From positions 1 to 64,000 of the forward strand of contig NZ_JAFKCS010000019.1 in assembly GCF_017255015.1 (NCBI RefSeq): a stretch of 64,000 nucleotides of DNA. The letters are read 5' to 3'. This DNA comes from Bowmanella yangjiangensis. Its GTDB lineage: Bacteria; Pseudomonadota; Gammaproteobacteria; Enterobacterales; Alteromonadaceae. The position numbers were made by a program, and so were the translations under genes. How positions within the stretch are numbered: the stretch's first letter is position 1; each line of letters starts with the position of its first letter. The notes below the pieces were generated by a model. That model was given only the letters and a program-made list of their open reading frames with translations. It was not told the origin of the DNA and did not search any database. Positions 37,427 through 46,286 of the stretch are shown here, piece after piece.

Positions 37427-40400
37427 TTATTGAGGTGAAGCTGCCTTTGCCTCCAAAGGTTGCTCATATCCGGTAGCCGCTTCTGCGGCCAAGCGCAACG
37501 GCTGTGATGTCACTTGCAGGGCAAGTTCCTCAGCCGGAGGTAAGCTTAACTGCCTGGGTTTTGGCATCTGGCTCACCAAGGCCCCAAGATAGTTTGCGGT
37601 GACAGCAATGCCGTCAATACTGGCTGTTATCTGGTCTGGCAATACCAACCTGTAATTGGCCGCGTCTGCCCCTACCAGTTGACCATTCACCAACACCACT
37701 TTATCTTTACCTACCTTGGTATCTGTGAAATTACCAGTCACCCTAAGTGTCACATCATCCCCCGCCAGCACGCCGTCCAGCCCTCCTGCGGTGTTGGCCA
37801 ATAGCGTACCGTCATACAGCTTGTCATCGGCGGTCACCCAGCCCTGAATCTCCCGCTGCTCAATAGTCCCCGCAGCGTCGGCCAGAGTGAGTCGGTAGTT
37901 GGCGCCGCCGTTGCCATCCTCAATATGATAGCCATCCTGTACCGCCAGCCTTTGTTCACCCGCCGAATCACCGGCAAATAACTGCGACAGCCCGCTAATG
38001 TTGTCTCCTTGCATTAAGCCGGAAACCTGCACCACGCCTTGTGAATCGGTGTTGCCGTCGTAGATTTTGGTATCCGACGTCGCGGACAGGAGCAGACTGG
38101 CTTGCTCTATGGTTAGCAGACCGTCAATAAAGGTCAGGTCGTAGTTATCCGCACCGCCACTTAAACTGTGGGTATAGCTCCCTGCATTGCGACCACTGCC
38201 GCCGCTACTGCTGATATCCAGCACCGAGGCATCTTCACCGGCTACCAAACCACTCACTGTAAAACCGTCAATACTTTGCATCTGGCCGTTATAGGTAACG
38301 CTGCCGCTATTGGCCGTCACCGTGGCCAAGGCTTTATTGATGGTTAAGCTGCCGTCGATAAAGGTCAGGTCGTAGTTCGCACTGTTGCCGCCACTTAGGC
38401 TATGGGTATAAGTGCCGGCATTTAGCCCGCTGCCGCCGCTGCTACTGATGGTGCCTAGCACCGAGGCATCCTCACCGCCCACCAGGCCGCTCACGCTAAA
38501 GCCATCAATACTTTGCATCTGGCCGTTATAGGTAACGCTGCCGCTATTGGCGGTGACCGTAGCCTGGGCTTTATTGATGGTTAAGCTGCCGTCAATAAAG
38601 GTCAGGTCGTAGTTGGTACTGCTTCCGCCGCTTAGGCTATGAGTATAAGTGCCGGCATTCAGCCCGCTGCCGCCGCTGCTGCTGATAGTGCCGAGCACCG
38701 AGGCATCCTCACCGCCCACCAGGCTGCTCACGCTAAAGCCATCAATACTTTGCATCTGACCGTTATAGGTAACACTGCCGCTATTAGCGGTCACCGTGGC
38801 CAGAGCTTTATTGATGGTCAGTGTACCGTTATGAGTCATCAGATCATAACCTTGCTGAGTCGAGTACATACCCTGCAAGCCTAATTGATAGGTGCCTGCA
38901 TTAGTACCACCACCAGCCACTTCACCCAACACCAGGTTGGCATCGTAGGGGCCGCTGGCAGTCCAGCCCCCAGCGCCGGTCTGATACTGGCCGTTATAAG
39001 TCACTGTGGTATTGCCCGCCGTCAGGGTTAGCGGGGTTAAAAAATTACGTAATAGCGGCGTGCTATGGCCTGCATAAATACGCCAGATACTGCCGCTGCC
39101 GCCCTCAGCATCGATATTGGCACCCCAATCAGCAAAGGTGCTGAGCTGGGTAAGTTCTGCCCAGGTTTTAGGCGTACCATCAATTCCTGTCGACGTAAGC
39201 GGGTTACCGGCGCTATCTGTAGAGGCATAGAAGCTATTAGATACGAAGCCAAAGTCATAGAACCCTATCAGATTAGTCTGATTGCCATTTACAATGACCG
39301 TTGTATAGCTATGGCTGATACTTCCACCATTTAATTGGCCAACAAGCCCTCCGGACATCCCCCCCGAGACAGTGCCCGATGCATAGCTATGGTGAATATC
39401 CCCTTCAATTATCCCAACCAGCCCTCCACCTATAGAAGAGGTGACATCAATATTGGCATAGCTTTGCACCAACTCGCCACCAAGCAAGCCGACAATGCCA
39501 CCGCCCATGTTACCGGCCGTAACTTTGCCCGTTACATAGACAGTACGGATATTTCCATAGGTTCGCCCCGCAATCCCGCCAACAAGTGAGGCTCCCGCAA
39601 TATCCACATTAGTCAGGCCAATATTACGGATGGTGCTGCCATTGCTGTTATAGCTGAACAGGCCAACGTTATTAGTGCTGCCACGGTTGATGGTCAGGCC
39701 ATCAATCGCATAACCCATGCCATCCAGGCTACCGGTAAAGCGGTTGGCAGAGCTACCAATAGGCATAAAACCCGCGCCGCTATGCCAGCCGGCGGTGGCA
39801 CTGGCATCTATGGCATTACCCAGCAGATAATAGCCTGACAGGTTTTGCTGTATGGCCTGCAACTGGTCAACATCTTGAATCACCTGATACAGCACCGGGC
39901 GGTTAGTGGCGCTAATAGTGCCGCTGGGCAGATGATTTTGGTTAAATACCCTGTTACCGGCCAGGCCAAGCAGGTAGGGGGTGCTCTGATTATCGGCGTT
40001 ACCCCAGATACCGCTAAAATCAAAACCCGCGAGGTTACTGGCATTAAACATCTGTTCGGTGGTCAGCCCGGTGGTGCCCGCAGTGCTGCCATTCCCCACA
40101 CCAACAGACTGACCGCTGGTTTCGCTATTCCAGTAGCTGTCGGTAATAACAGAAGCATGCTGCCCAACCAAACCACCTAAATCTGTGCCAAAACTACTAA
40201 CCTGTCCACTGGCATAGCTTTGCGTGATACTGGCCAAACTGGATCCCACTAACCCCCCGACATCATTGCCGCCATGCACGTTGCCCGTGGCATAGCTTTG
40301 TGAAATGTTGCCTGCGCTGCTGCCAGCCAGCCCCCCGGCGCGGTTACCACCGCTCACATTACCCGAAGCAAAACTCTGGCTGATATTGACATTACTATAA

Positions 40401-42709
40401 CCAACCAAACCGCCGCCATCATCCAACCCTGGATTATTCACGTTACCGGTCGCGTAGCTTTGGCTAATCAACCCACTATGCGCCGCTCCCACCAAGCCAC
40501 CTGTACGTGAACCCCCCTCAACATGTCCCGTGGCATAGCTTAAGGTAATGGTGCCGCGACTTTCCCCCACCAGGCCGCCAGTATCGCTCGCCCCTCTAAC
40601 ATTACCCGAGGCGTTGCTATTGCTGATATCTCCCGTTATGCTACCTGCCAGTCCCCCCACGTTGTTCGCTCCGCTAGTCATAACATCACCTGTGGCATAA
40701 CTGCTGACAATATTTCCCGTTATGCCGCCTACCAGCCCGCCTACATCAGAATAGCCGCCACTAACGCTAGCAGTGGAGAAGCTGTGGTTAATCTGGCCCG
40801 TCATAGTGCCAACCAGACCACCGGTCACATTATATGAGTCCAGGGTACCGGCCATCGAACTATGGCTAATCTGGCCGGCAAAGATGCCTGCCAGCCCGCC
40901 ACCATAACCGCTGGTAACAACCACATCCCCCTGCACTGAGCTATTGGTAATCCTGGCATTATTGACAGCTTGCCCGACCAAAGAGCCAACATTCACCTTC
41001 CCTTTAACAAAGCTATTGGTCATATGCAGATTGCTGATTGCACTACCAGATATCGCCCCAAATAAGCCAACGTAGTTAGTGCTGCCACGGTTGATGGTCA
41101 GGCCGTCAATCGCATAACCCATGCCATCCAGGCTACCGGTAAACTTGGTCGTCCAACTACCAATGGGCATAAAACCCGCGCCGCCAGCCCAGTTCACCGT
41201 ACTGCTGGCATCAATAGCGTTAGCCAGGGCAAAGTGCTGACCAAGCAGTGATTGAGAGGCCATCCCCTGCACACCAAAAATATCCGTCAGTAAATACGGC
41301 GTTGCCTGACTACCGTCACCACCTAAGGCACGTAAAAAGCTGGCACTACTGGTATTTAGGTAAAAAACATCCGCTTCAAAGCCCGGCAAACTGGCCGCCA
41401 CTTGGCTAAAGGCACCGTTTAACAAGGCGAAGTTGCCCACATTAATGGCACCAGCAGCGCTGATTTGATTCTGCGCATCCAGGCGCAGCCCGCCATTGCT
41501 GGCACTGATGGCCTGATTGATATGGATATTGTTATGCGCCCGCAGCTCTAAGTTCGTCGCTGCCGTCCAATTGAGCGCCGCATTGACATAAATATCCCCG
41601 GCCTCAGCACCCGTTGCTACGGTTTGCAGCGTCACATTGGTGCTGCCCAGGTTGCTCATCAGGGTATCGGCACCGATGCCGCTGGCGGTCTGGGTGGCGC
41701 CGCCCGGGGTAATATAAAAATCGGTAGGGTCAATCAGCCATTCACCGGTGCTGCCATTAGGCGCCAGGGTAGTCACCTGTGTGCCCTCGGCAATTTGCAC
41801 ATAGGCACCAGAGGTGTCAATAAAGCCACCATCTCCTTGCACCGGCGCAGAGGCATCAAGGGTACCGGCCACCTTGACCGTACCGCCGTTAAACCCGCCT
41901 TTCAGCACTATCTTGCCACTGTGGCTTTCCAGGCTGTGGGCTTCTATCACGCCGGTGTTACTCACCACGGTTTGCAGCAGCGCCTGGCTGGCATGGGCGG
42001 TCATCAGTACCTGCCCGCCGTGGGCACGGATTAACTGGTGGTTTTCAACCAGGGCATCCACTGTGCCTTCATCGACACTGACGCTCAGCAAGCCATCACC
42101 AGCAAAGTCCAGGGTAATCTGCTCACCGGCCGCCAATGCCACATTGCCCTGATTGGCCTGAATCAGCCCTTCATTGCTGACATAGCCGCCTAATAGCGCT
42201 ACCGTGCCGTTATCGGCCTGAAGACTGCCGCGATTGATTAGCGCCGCCGGGCGCTCTCCCTCAGCCCCAAAGCGATATTGGCCGCCAAGAAAATCAGCAT
42301 CGCTAAGGCTTAAGGTGGAGGCCACCAAAGCGCCCACATTAACCGACGCGCCCTCACCAAACAGTATGCCGTTGGGATTGACCAAAAAGACCTGGCCGTT
42401 GGCCGTGAGCTGGCCGTAAATATGCGATGGGTCATGGCCAATCACCCGGTTCAGGGCCACCGCCTGGCTGCCCGGCTGAATAAAATTCACGCTGTGGTCG
42501 CGGCCAATGGAAAACTGCTGCCAATTAGCAATCAACTTGTCGCTTTGCTGATGAATGGTCAGGGTATCGCCCTGATAGTGCAGGGCACCATCACCGGCCA
42601 CCACTTGCCCGCCGCTAGGTAAATCGGTGGCCTGCACGCAGGTTACTGTTAGGGCGGCTGCCACTGCCATCGCCGAACGGGAAAGAAGGAATCTTGGATG
42701 GTTGTTCAT
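37427..42709 (-). CDS. Two-partner secretion exoprotein (TpsA, haemagglutinin-type) with GLUG and MBG repeats
   Basis: 1760 residues, likely secreted as a beta-helical filament or adhesin. Signal peptide to about residue 28; TPS secretion domain (about 30-310) with NPNGILFG and repeated NxG/LxN turns; GLUG repeat blocks (about 556-903, eleven or so units of 26-29 residues starting GGLVG, and about 996-1170); then Ig-like MBG domains (about 1226-1700) with three near-identical copies. No LPxTG, autotransporter barrel or toxin domain is visible at the C-terminus. AGAGGT precedes the start. It lies 46 bases after its transporter gene, forming a TpsB-TpsA operon. Target of binding unknown. Confidence 0.9.
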   Translation of the reverse strand: MNNHPRFLLSRSAMAVAAALTVTCVQATDLPSGGQVVAGDGALHYQGDTLTIHQQSDKLIANWQQFSIGRDHSVNFIQPGSQAVALNRVIGHDPSHIYGQLTANGQVFLVNPNGILFGEGASVNVGALVASTLSLSDADFLGGQYRFGAEGERPAALINRGSLQADNGTVALLGGYVSNEGLIQANQGNVALAAGEQITLDFAGDGLLSVSVDEGTVDALVENHQLIRAHGGQVLMTAHASQALLQTVVSNTGVIEAHSLESHSGKIVLKGGFNGGTVKVAGTLDASAPVQGDGGFIDTSGAYVQIAEGTQVTTLAPNGSTGEWLIDPTDFYITPGGATQTASGIGADTLMSNLGSTNVTLQTVATGAEAGDIYVNAALNWTAATNLELRAHNNIHINQAISASNGGLRLDAQNQISAAGAINVGNFALLNGAFSQVAASLPGFEADVFYLNTSSASFLRALGGDGSQATPYLLTDIFGVQGMASQSLLGQHFALANAIDASSTVNWAGGAGFMPIGSWTTKFTGSLDGMGYAIDGLTINRGSTNYVGLFGAISGSAISNLHMTNSFVKGKVNVGSLVGQAVNNARITNSSVQGDVVVTSGYGGGLAGIFAGQISHSSMAGTLDSYNVTGGLVGTMTGQINHSFSTASVSGGYSDVGGLVGGITGNIVSSYATGDVMTSGANNVGGLAGSITGDISNSNASGNVRGASDTGGLVGESRGTITLSYATGHVEGGSRTGGLVGAAHSGLISQSYATGNVNNPGLDDGGGLVGYSNVNISQSFASGNVSGGNRAGGLAGSSAGNISQSYATGNVHGGNDVGGLVGSSLASITQSYASGQVSSFGTDLGGLVGQHASVITDSYWNSETSGQSVGVGNGSTAGTTGLTTEQMFNASNLAGFDFSGIWGNADNQSTPYLLGLAGNRVFNQNHLPSGTISATNRPVLYQVIQDVDQLQAIQQNLSGYYLLGNAIDASATAGWHSGAGFMPIGSSANRFTGSLDGMGYAIDGLTINRGSTNNVGLFSYNSNGSTIRNIGLTNVDIAGASLVGGIAGRTYGNIRTVYVTGKVTAGNMGGGIVGLLGGELVQSYANIDVTSSIGGGLVGIIEGDIHHSYASGTVSGGMSGGLVGQLNGGSISHSYTTVIVNGNQTNLIGFYDFGFVSNSFYASTDSAGNPLTSTGIDGTPKTWAELTQLSTFADWGANIDAEGGSGSIWRIYAGHSTPLLRNFLTPLTLTAGNTTVTYNGQYQTGAGGWTASGPYDANLVLGEVAGGGTNAGTYQLGLQGMYSTQQGYDLMTHNGTLTINKALATVTANSGSVTYNGQMQSIDGFSVSSLVGGEDASVLGTISSSGGSGLNAGTYTHSLSGGSSTNYDLTFIDGSLTINKAQATVTANSGSVTYNGQMQSIDGFSVSGLVGGEDASVLGTISSSGGSGLNAGTYTHSLSGGNSANYDLTFIDGSLTINKALATVTANSGSVTYNGQMQSIDGFTVSGLVAGEDASVLDISSSGGSGRNAGSYTHSLSGGADNYDLTFIDGLLTIEQASLLLSATSDTKIYDGNTDSQGVVQVSGLMQGDNISGLSQLFAGDSAGEQRLAVQDGYHIEDGNGGANYRLTLADAAGTIEQREIQGWVTADDKLYDGTLLANTAGGLDGVLAGDDVTLRVTGNFTDTKVGKDKVVLVNGQLVGADAANYRLVLPDQITASIDGIAVTANYLGALVSQMPKPRQLSLPPAEELALQVTSQPLRLAAEAATGYEQPLEAKAASPQ
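38105..38815 (-). repeat. Three tandem near-identical MBG-domain repeats within the exoprotein gene
   Basis: Units of 231-237 bases (77-79 codons), marked by the shared TCAATAAAGGTCAGGTCGTA-type segment starting at 38124, 38355 and 38592 on the plus strand. Two upstream copies are almost identical; the last (38105-38340) has lost one codon near the DISSSGG part and diverged. Such identity suggests recent duplication or gene conversion. Confidence 0.85.
39590..41240 (-). repeat. Duplicated GLUG-entry module
   Basis: A module reading GFMPIGS...FTGSLDGMGYAIDGLTINRGSTN occurs twice in the exoprotein (about 39620-39800 and 41040-41240 on the plus strand), each time leading a run of GLUG repeats. 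About 65 bases around 39673-39738 and 41078-41143 are identical or nearly so. Confidence 0.75.
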
Positions 42710-42755
42710 CGGGTACCTCTGTTATCTATGCAAGCTAAACGCACGGTCAGGCAAT

Positions 42756-44429
42756 TTAAAAACGCCGCTGAACCAAGCCCCATACATACATATCCTGGGG
42801 ATCATCATCACTAACCGGCACTTCATCGCCCAGTGCCCTGGCCAGGTTTATGGATACCTGCCAGTCTGCGTCGGGTTGCCAATAAGCCCCCACACCGGCG
42901 GCTTTGAGACTGCGCTGATTGCCCAGCCCCGGTACAGGATCTTTGTTGTAGCGAATGCCACCGGCATCCACAAAGGCCGCCAGTTGCCAATAAGGATTAA
43001 GGCGGTAACGCAGCTCTGCGCTGGCCAGCCAGCCCTCATCACCGGCAGCTTCGCCCTGGGGAAAGGCACGCACGCCGTAAGCACCGCCCAGACTGAGCTT
43101 TTCACTGGCATCGAGATTCTTGTCGGCAAGCTGGCCGCGTAGATTCAGTTGCAGACTTAAACGCCGGCTAAGGGCTTGTTGGCGCAGCAGCACCAACGCA
43201 ACCTTGTTGTAGCTACCGGCGGTGTTTAGCAGATCGGCGGCCTGGGCGTAGGGGCTTAATAACGTCAGCTGACCATGACTGAGACTCAGCCGGTAACTGT
43301 TGGCACTGTCTCCCCACCAGCTGTCACGCCAATAGCCACTCAGTAAGTCGAAGACCAGGCTATTGAGACGCTTCTCGCTGACCAGGCCCAATTGTTCATC
43401 GGTCAGCTGCCGATAGCGCCATTCCAACCTGCTGCTTAGTCCCCAACTGCGCTGCTGCCACCAGCTATGACTGACAAAAGCGCTGGCACTGGTGGCCCGG
43501 CCTTGGCTGTCCAAGGCCTTAAATTCTTTACCTAAGCGGTACTTGAGCCAGGAGAATTCAGCGCCAATACGGGTGTTCCAGGGCCCTACCGGTAGTTCAT
43601 AGCCACTGCTGACAAACAACTGCCCTTCGTCGCTGACCAGCGCCTGAAATTGTATGGCGTCGGCACCGCCGAACGGGTTAGCCATCAACAGGCCGAGATT
43701 GAGTCGGTGTGCGCCGTTATAGGTATTGCCATAGTTGTCGAGGGATATATTGCCTTGCAGCCAGGGGGCATCTTGCACAAACAAATCCAGATAGCTGGTA
43801 CCCAGCTCATCACCAGCCGACAACCTTGAACCCACCTGGGTACCGGGCAGGGCATCAATATTCATCAGGGCGTTTTCTAATGGCCCAACGCGGATGCCGT
43901 CGCCGTCTTCCAGACCGCGCATGGCACGGCGGATAACCTGTTCATCCGCGCCACTGTCATTATGTAAGCGCACTTTGTCAAAACGCCCTTCCAATACCTG
44001 GATCAGCAGTGTCTCGTCGCTAATCTCTTGCGCTGGCAACAAGGCCCTGGCCAACAGCCAGCCTTGTTCGCGGTAAAACACACTGATGCGTTCAGCCGCC
44101 CCATGCAACTGCGCCAGGGTAAGAGGCTGGCCGAGTAGATCGTGCAGCTGTGCAGATAGCTGTTCCTGACTGAATGCCGAATTGCCGGTAAATTTAAAGG
44201 CCTTGAGGGTCACGCTAAGCTGGCCATCTTCCTGTGGCTGCGTGTTAGCGACCTTAATAGCAGACAGAGCCTGAGGTGGCTCAGGAGGGGTTTGTAAACG
44301 AGGGGATTGTAAGTCACGCAGGGCACTGCCCGCGCTATTGACCTGGTTGGCTAGTGCCTGGCTGTTGAGCGCTAAGCACATTATCAACATCATTGCCCGA
44401 CGAATTAACACTACAAACCGTTTGGACAT
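42756..44429 (-). CDS. Two-partner secretion outer-membrane transporter (TpsB, ShlB/FhaC/HecB family)
   Basis: Omp85-superfamily barrel that exports the TpsA partner. 557 residues: signal peptide (to about 28), a Pro-rich linker, two POTRA domains (about 70-210, FKFTGNSAFSQEQL, QVLEGRFDKVRLHN), and a C-terminal barrel with the conserved LGGAYGVRAFPQGE motif (the VRGY-type loop 6 tip) and a final aromatic RRF. I use ATG 44429, preceded by GGTGAG, over a GTG three codons upstream. First of the tpsB-tpsA pair. Confidence 0.92.
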   Translation of the reverse strand: MSKRFVVLIRRAMMLIMCLALNSQALANQVNSAGSALRDLQSPRLQTPPEPPQALSAIKVANTQPQEDGQLSVTLKAFKFTGNSAFSQEQLSAQLHDLLGQPLTLAQLHGAAERISVFYREQGWLLARALLPAQEISDETLLIQVLEGRFDKVRLHNDSGADEQVIRRAMRGLEDGDGIRVGPLENALMNIDALPGTQVGSRLSAGDELGTSYLDLFVQDAPWLQGNISLDNYGNTYNGAHRLNLGLLMANPFGGADAIQFQALVSDEGQLFVSSGYELPVGPWNTRIGAEFSWLKYRLGKEFKALDSQGRATSASAFVSHSWWQQRSWGLSSRLEWRYRQLTDEQLGLVSEKRLNSLVFDLLSGYWRDSWWGDSANSYRLSLSHGQLTLLSPYAQAADLLNTAGSYNKVALVLLRQQALSRRLSLQLNLRGQLADKNLDASEKLSLGGAYGVRAFPQGEAAGDEGWLASAELRYRLNPYWQLAAFVDAGGIRYNKDPVPGLGNQRSLKAAGVGAYWQPDADWQVSINLARALGDEVPVSDDDPQDMYVWGLVQRRF

Positions 44430-44546
44430 TTTTCTCACCCGATTGTGTCACACGCATTTTCTCGGGCGAAACGTTATCAGGCTAGATGATTGACGGCCTC
44501 CACTGAGCGCCACACCACAAACACAAAACCAGCGACAACTGGGTCT

Positions 44547-45518
44547 TCAAGAAGCACATTCCACTACCGCCAGTTCACGCACTTGGGTTGGCGTAAGCGC
44601 AAAATGCCGTTTAAAGGCGCGGTAAAACCAGGATAAATTGTTAAAGCCGGCATCGTAGGCAATATCCGCCACCGAGCGGTTCAGGTGAACAGGGTTACGT
44701 AGCCGGTCAAACACCCGCTGTAGTCTCAGCCCCAGCAGGTAGTCGGTAAAGCTACCGCCTTCCCGTTCAAACATAGCCCGTACATAACCCGGAGAAATAC
44801 CATGCCGTTTGGCCACCCAACTCAGCGACAGATCACCCCGCCAGGCATGGGCCAATAAATCTGCTTTCACAGCCTTCATACGCGCTTCGCGTAAACCGCG
44901 CTGACGGGCCAGCATCTCCCTGTCTCTGTTGGTGCCCACCGCCAAAGTCGCCAAATCCAGCAGGCGGTTGGCATCTTCCATTATGCTGTTATCTGAATGT
45001 TCGTCACCCTGAGTCAAGGCCACCGCGCATTGCACCAAGTGGTTAAAAGGTTCCTGCGACAATAGTGGCGAGCGACTGGTGCGTTCTAATTCAGTCACCA
45101 GCGGCCCGAGCAAAGCGCGGGAAAAGCTGATATTCAGCATATAAGTTCTGGCACCGTCGAATTTGATTTCGCCAGGCCTGTCATTAAAGCCAAAGCAACC
45201 TGAACCGGGGGCGCACTGCACTTCGCCCAAACCTTCCATGGTAGTCGTCCAAGTATTCTTACCAGCGGGGTTTAGCAACAGCGAAAAGTCATCATTGCCA
45301 TCCTGCAGTTGCCTGGATTGTCTGCGTACCACCAACGGTGAACATTCAACCAAGGCAATTGAGATGCCCGGCAGCAAACGAATGCGGGTTTCAATATGTG
45401 GTACATGGCCACGGGGAATGCTGGCTTCAATATTGGCGATAGCAGCGTAGATATCCTGCGAGACCTCCAGGCGCTCGGCTGGCGGATAATCTTGGGTTGA
45501 AAACTTGATAAAGGCCAT
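44547..45518 (-). CDS. AraC-family transcriptional regulator
   Basis: 323 residues. N-terminal ligand/cupin-like AraC_binding region (about 30-200) and a C-terminal pair of helix-turn-helices: LSLSWVAKRHGISPGYVRAMFEREGGSFTDYLLGLRL and RSVADIAYDAGFNNLSWFYRAFKRHFALTPTQVRE. It lies 117 bases upstream of the tpsB-tpsA operon on the same strand, so it is the likely local regulator. The inducer is unknown. Confidence 0.9.
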   Translation of the reverse strand: MAFIKFSTQDYPPAERLEVSQDIYAAIANIEASIPRGHVPHIETRIRLLPGISIALVECSPLVVRRQSRQLQDGNDDFSLLLNPAGKNTWTTTMEGLGEVQCAPGSGCFGFNDRPGEIKFDGARTYMLNISFSRALLGPLVTELERTSRSPLLSQEPFNHLVQCAVALTQGDEHSDNSIMEDANRLLDLATLAVGTNRDREMLARQRGLREARMKAVKADLLAHAWRGDLSLSWVAKRHGISPGYVRAMFEREGGSFTDYLLGLRLQRVFDRLRNPVHLNRSVADIAYDAGFNNLSWFYRAFKRHFALTPTQVRELAVVECAS

Positions 45519-45642
45519 CGTTTACTCCAACTGCCGGATGCAACCAAGTTCTTTTTAAGACCTTTCGCGGATTTAAAAACTAATGGCCATGATCACCCAC
45601 CCAATGAGTGGATTCAAGACAACTTTTACATAAAAGTTCGAA

Positions 45643-45667
45643 AAAATAACAGCTTAGCAAATAAGCT
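45643..45667 (-). terminator. Probable terminator of the sortase operon
   Basis: AGCTTA (45651-45656) / TAAGCT (45662-45667) with a five-base loop; on the minus strand GTTATTTTTTC follows. The stem is short and A+T-rich and includes the sortase stop codon (45666). A second stem AACTTTT/AAAAGTT is at 45621-45638. Confidence 0.5.
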
Positions 45668-46286
45668 AAAAGATCCGTGATGGCCCTGACAACTGTGCAA
45701 CGTATAGCGCCGGCACCGGTTGCGCTTCCACCAGCCAGCGCCACGGGGTATCCGCCGCCAGAGCGTAAAAGGGGTAACAGGTAGACAGGTACAAGCCCGG
45801 TCTAGCCAAAAAGCCGATATCTTTCTCATCGATCACTTGTAAATTAGTTATCTGGAAATGTTGCCAGCGGCCATCCTGGGTTTGCATGGCAAAACGCTCG
45901 CCCACTTGTACATGCTGCAGGAAGGAAAAGTGTGTGTCGTTATGTCCCGCGATTAATACGCCTTTTTCGGCACTGTCGCCCAGCTCACCACTGGCCAGCA
46001 GGTGGCCGGGGCCAAAGGCCAGATTGCGGCCGGAAGCCCCAGACAGCACCGTTAGCTTTTGCTGATGGATGGGAAAATCCAGTTGTGCCACCACATAAGT
46101 GTCTGCATAGAACCAGGGCCGTACTTGACTCTGTGGTTCGGCCAGCGCCTGTTGCCAGGCGTCTTCGATTAAATGATTAGCCAGCCGCGCCTTGGCCTGC
46201 ACATAGCCACCGGAAGCCATCAGTGCCAGACCCAGCGCCAACAAGGCATAGAAAAACAGCGCGCGGCCACTGCTTAGCGGATCCAT
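45666..46286 (-). CDS. Class GN sortase
   Basis: Transpeptidase of the proteobacterial sortase class. 206 residues with an N-terminal membrane anchor (about 8-26) and the catalytic triad: His115 (AGHNDTHF), Cys170 (YLSTCYPF) and Arg183 (TPWRWLVEA). Start at ATG 46286 is fixed by GGAGG six bases upstream, inside the end of the target gene; a longer frame to 46328 is not used. The genes overlap by 13 bases, so enzyme and substrate are translationally coupled. In Gram-negative bacteria the destination of the processed protein is unresolved. Confidence 0.92.
   Translation of the reverse strand: MDPLSSGRALFFYALLALGLALMASGGYVQAKARLANHLIEDAWQQALAEPQSQVRPWFYADTYVVAQLDFPIHQQKLTVLSGASGRNLAFGPGHLLASGELGDSAEKGVLIAGHNDTHFSFLQHVQVGERFAMQTQDGRWQHFQITNLQVIDEKDIGFLARPGLYLSTCYPFYALAADTPWRWLVEAQPVPALYVAQLSGPSRIF

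Noticed and set aside
40000-41080. Regularly spaced repeats of about 78-87 bases resembling a CRISPR array
   Set aside because: They are in-frame GLUG codons of a secreted protein, imperfect, with no conserved repeat and unique spacer layout and no cas genes.
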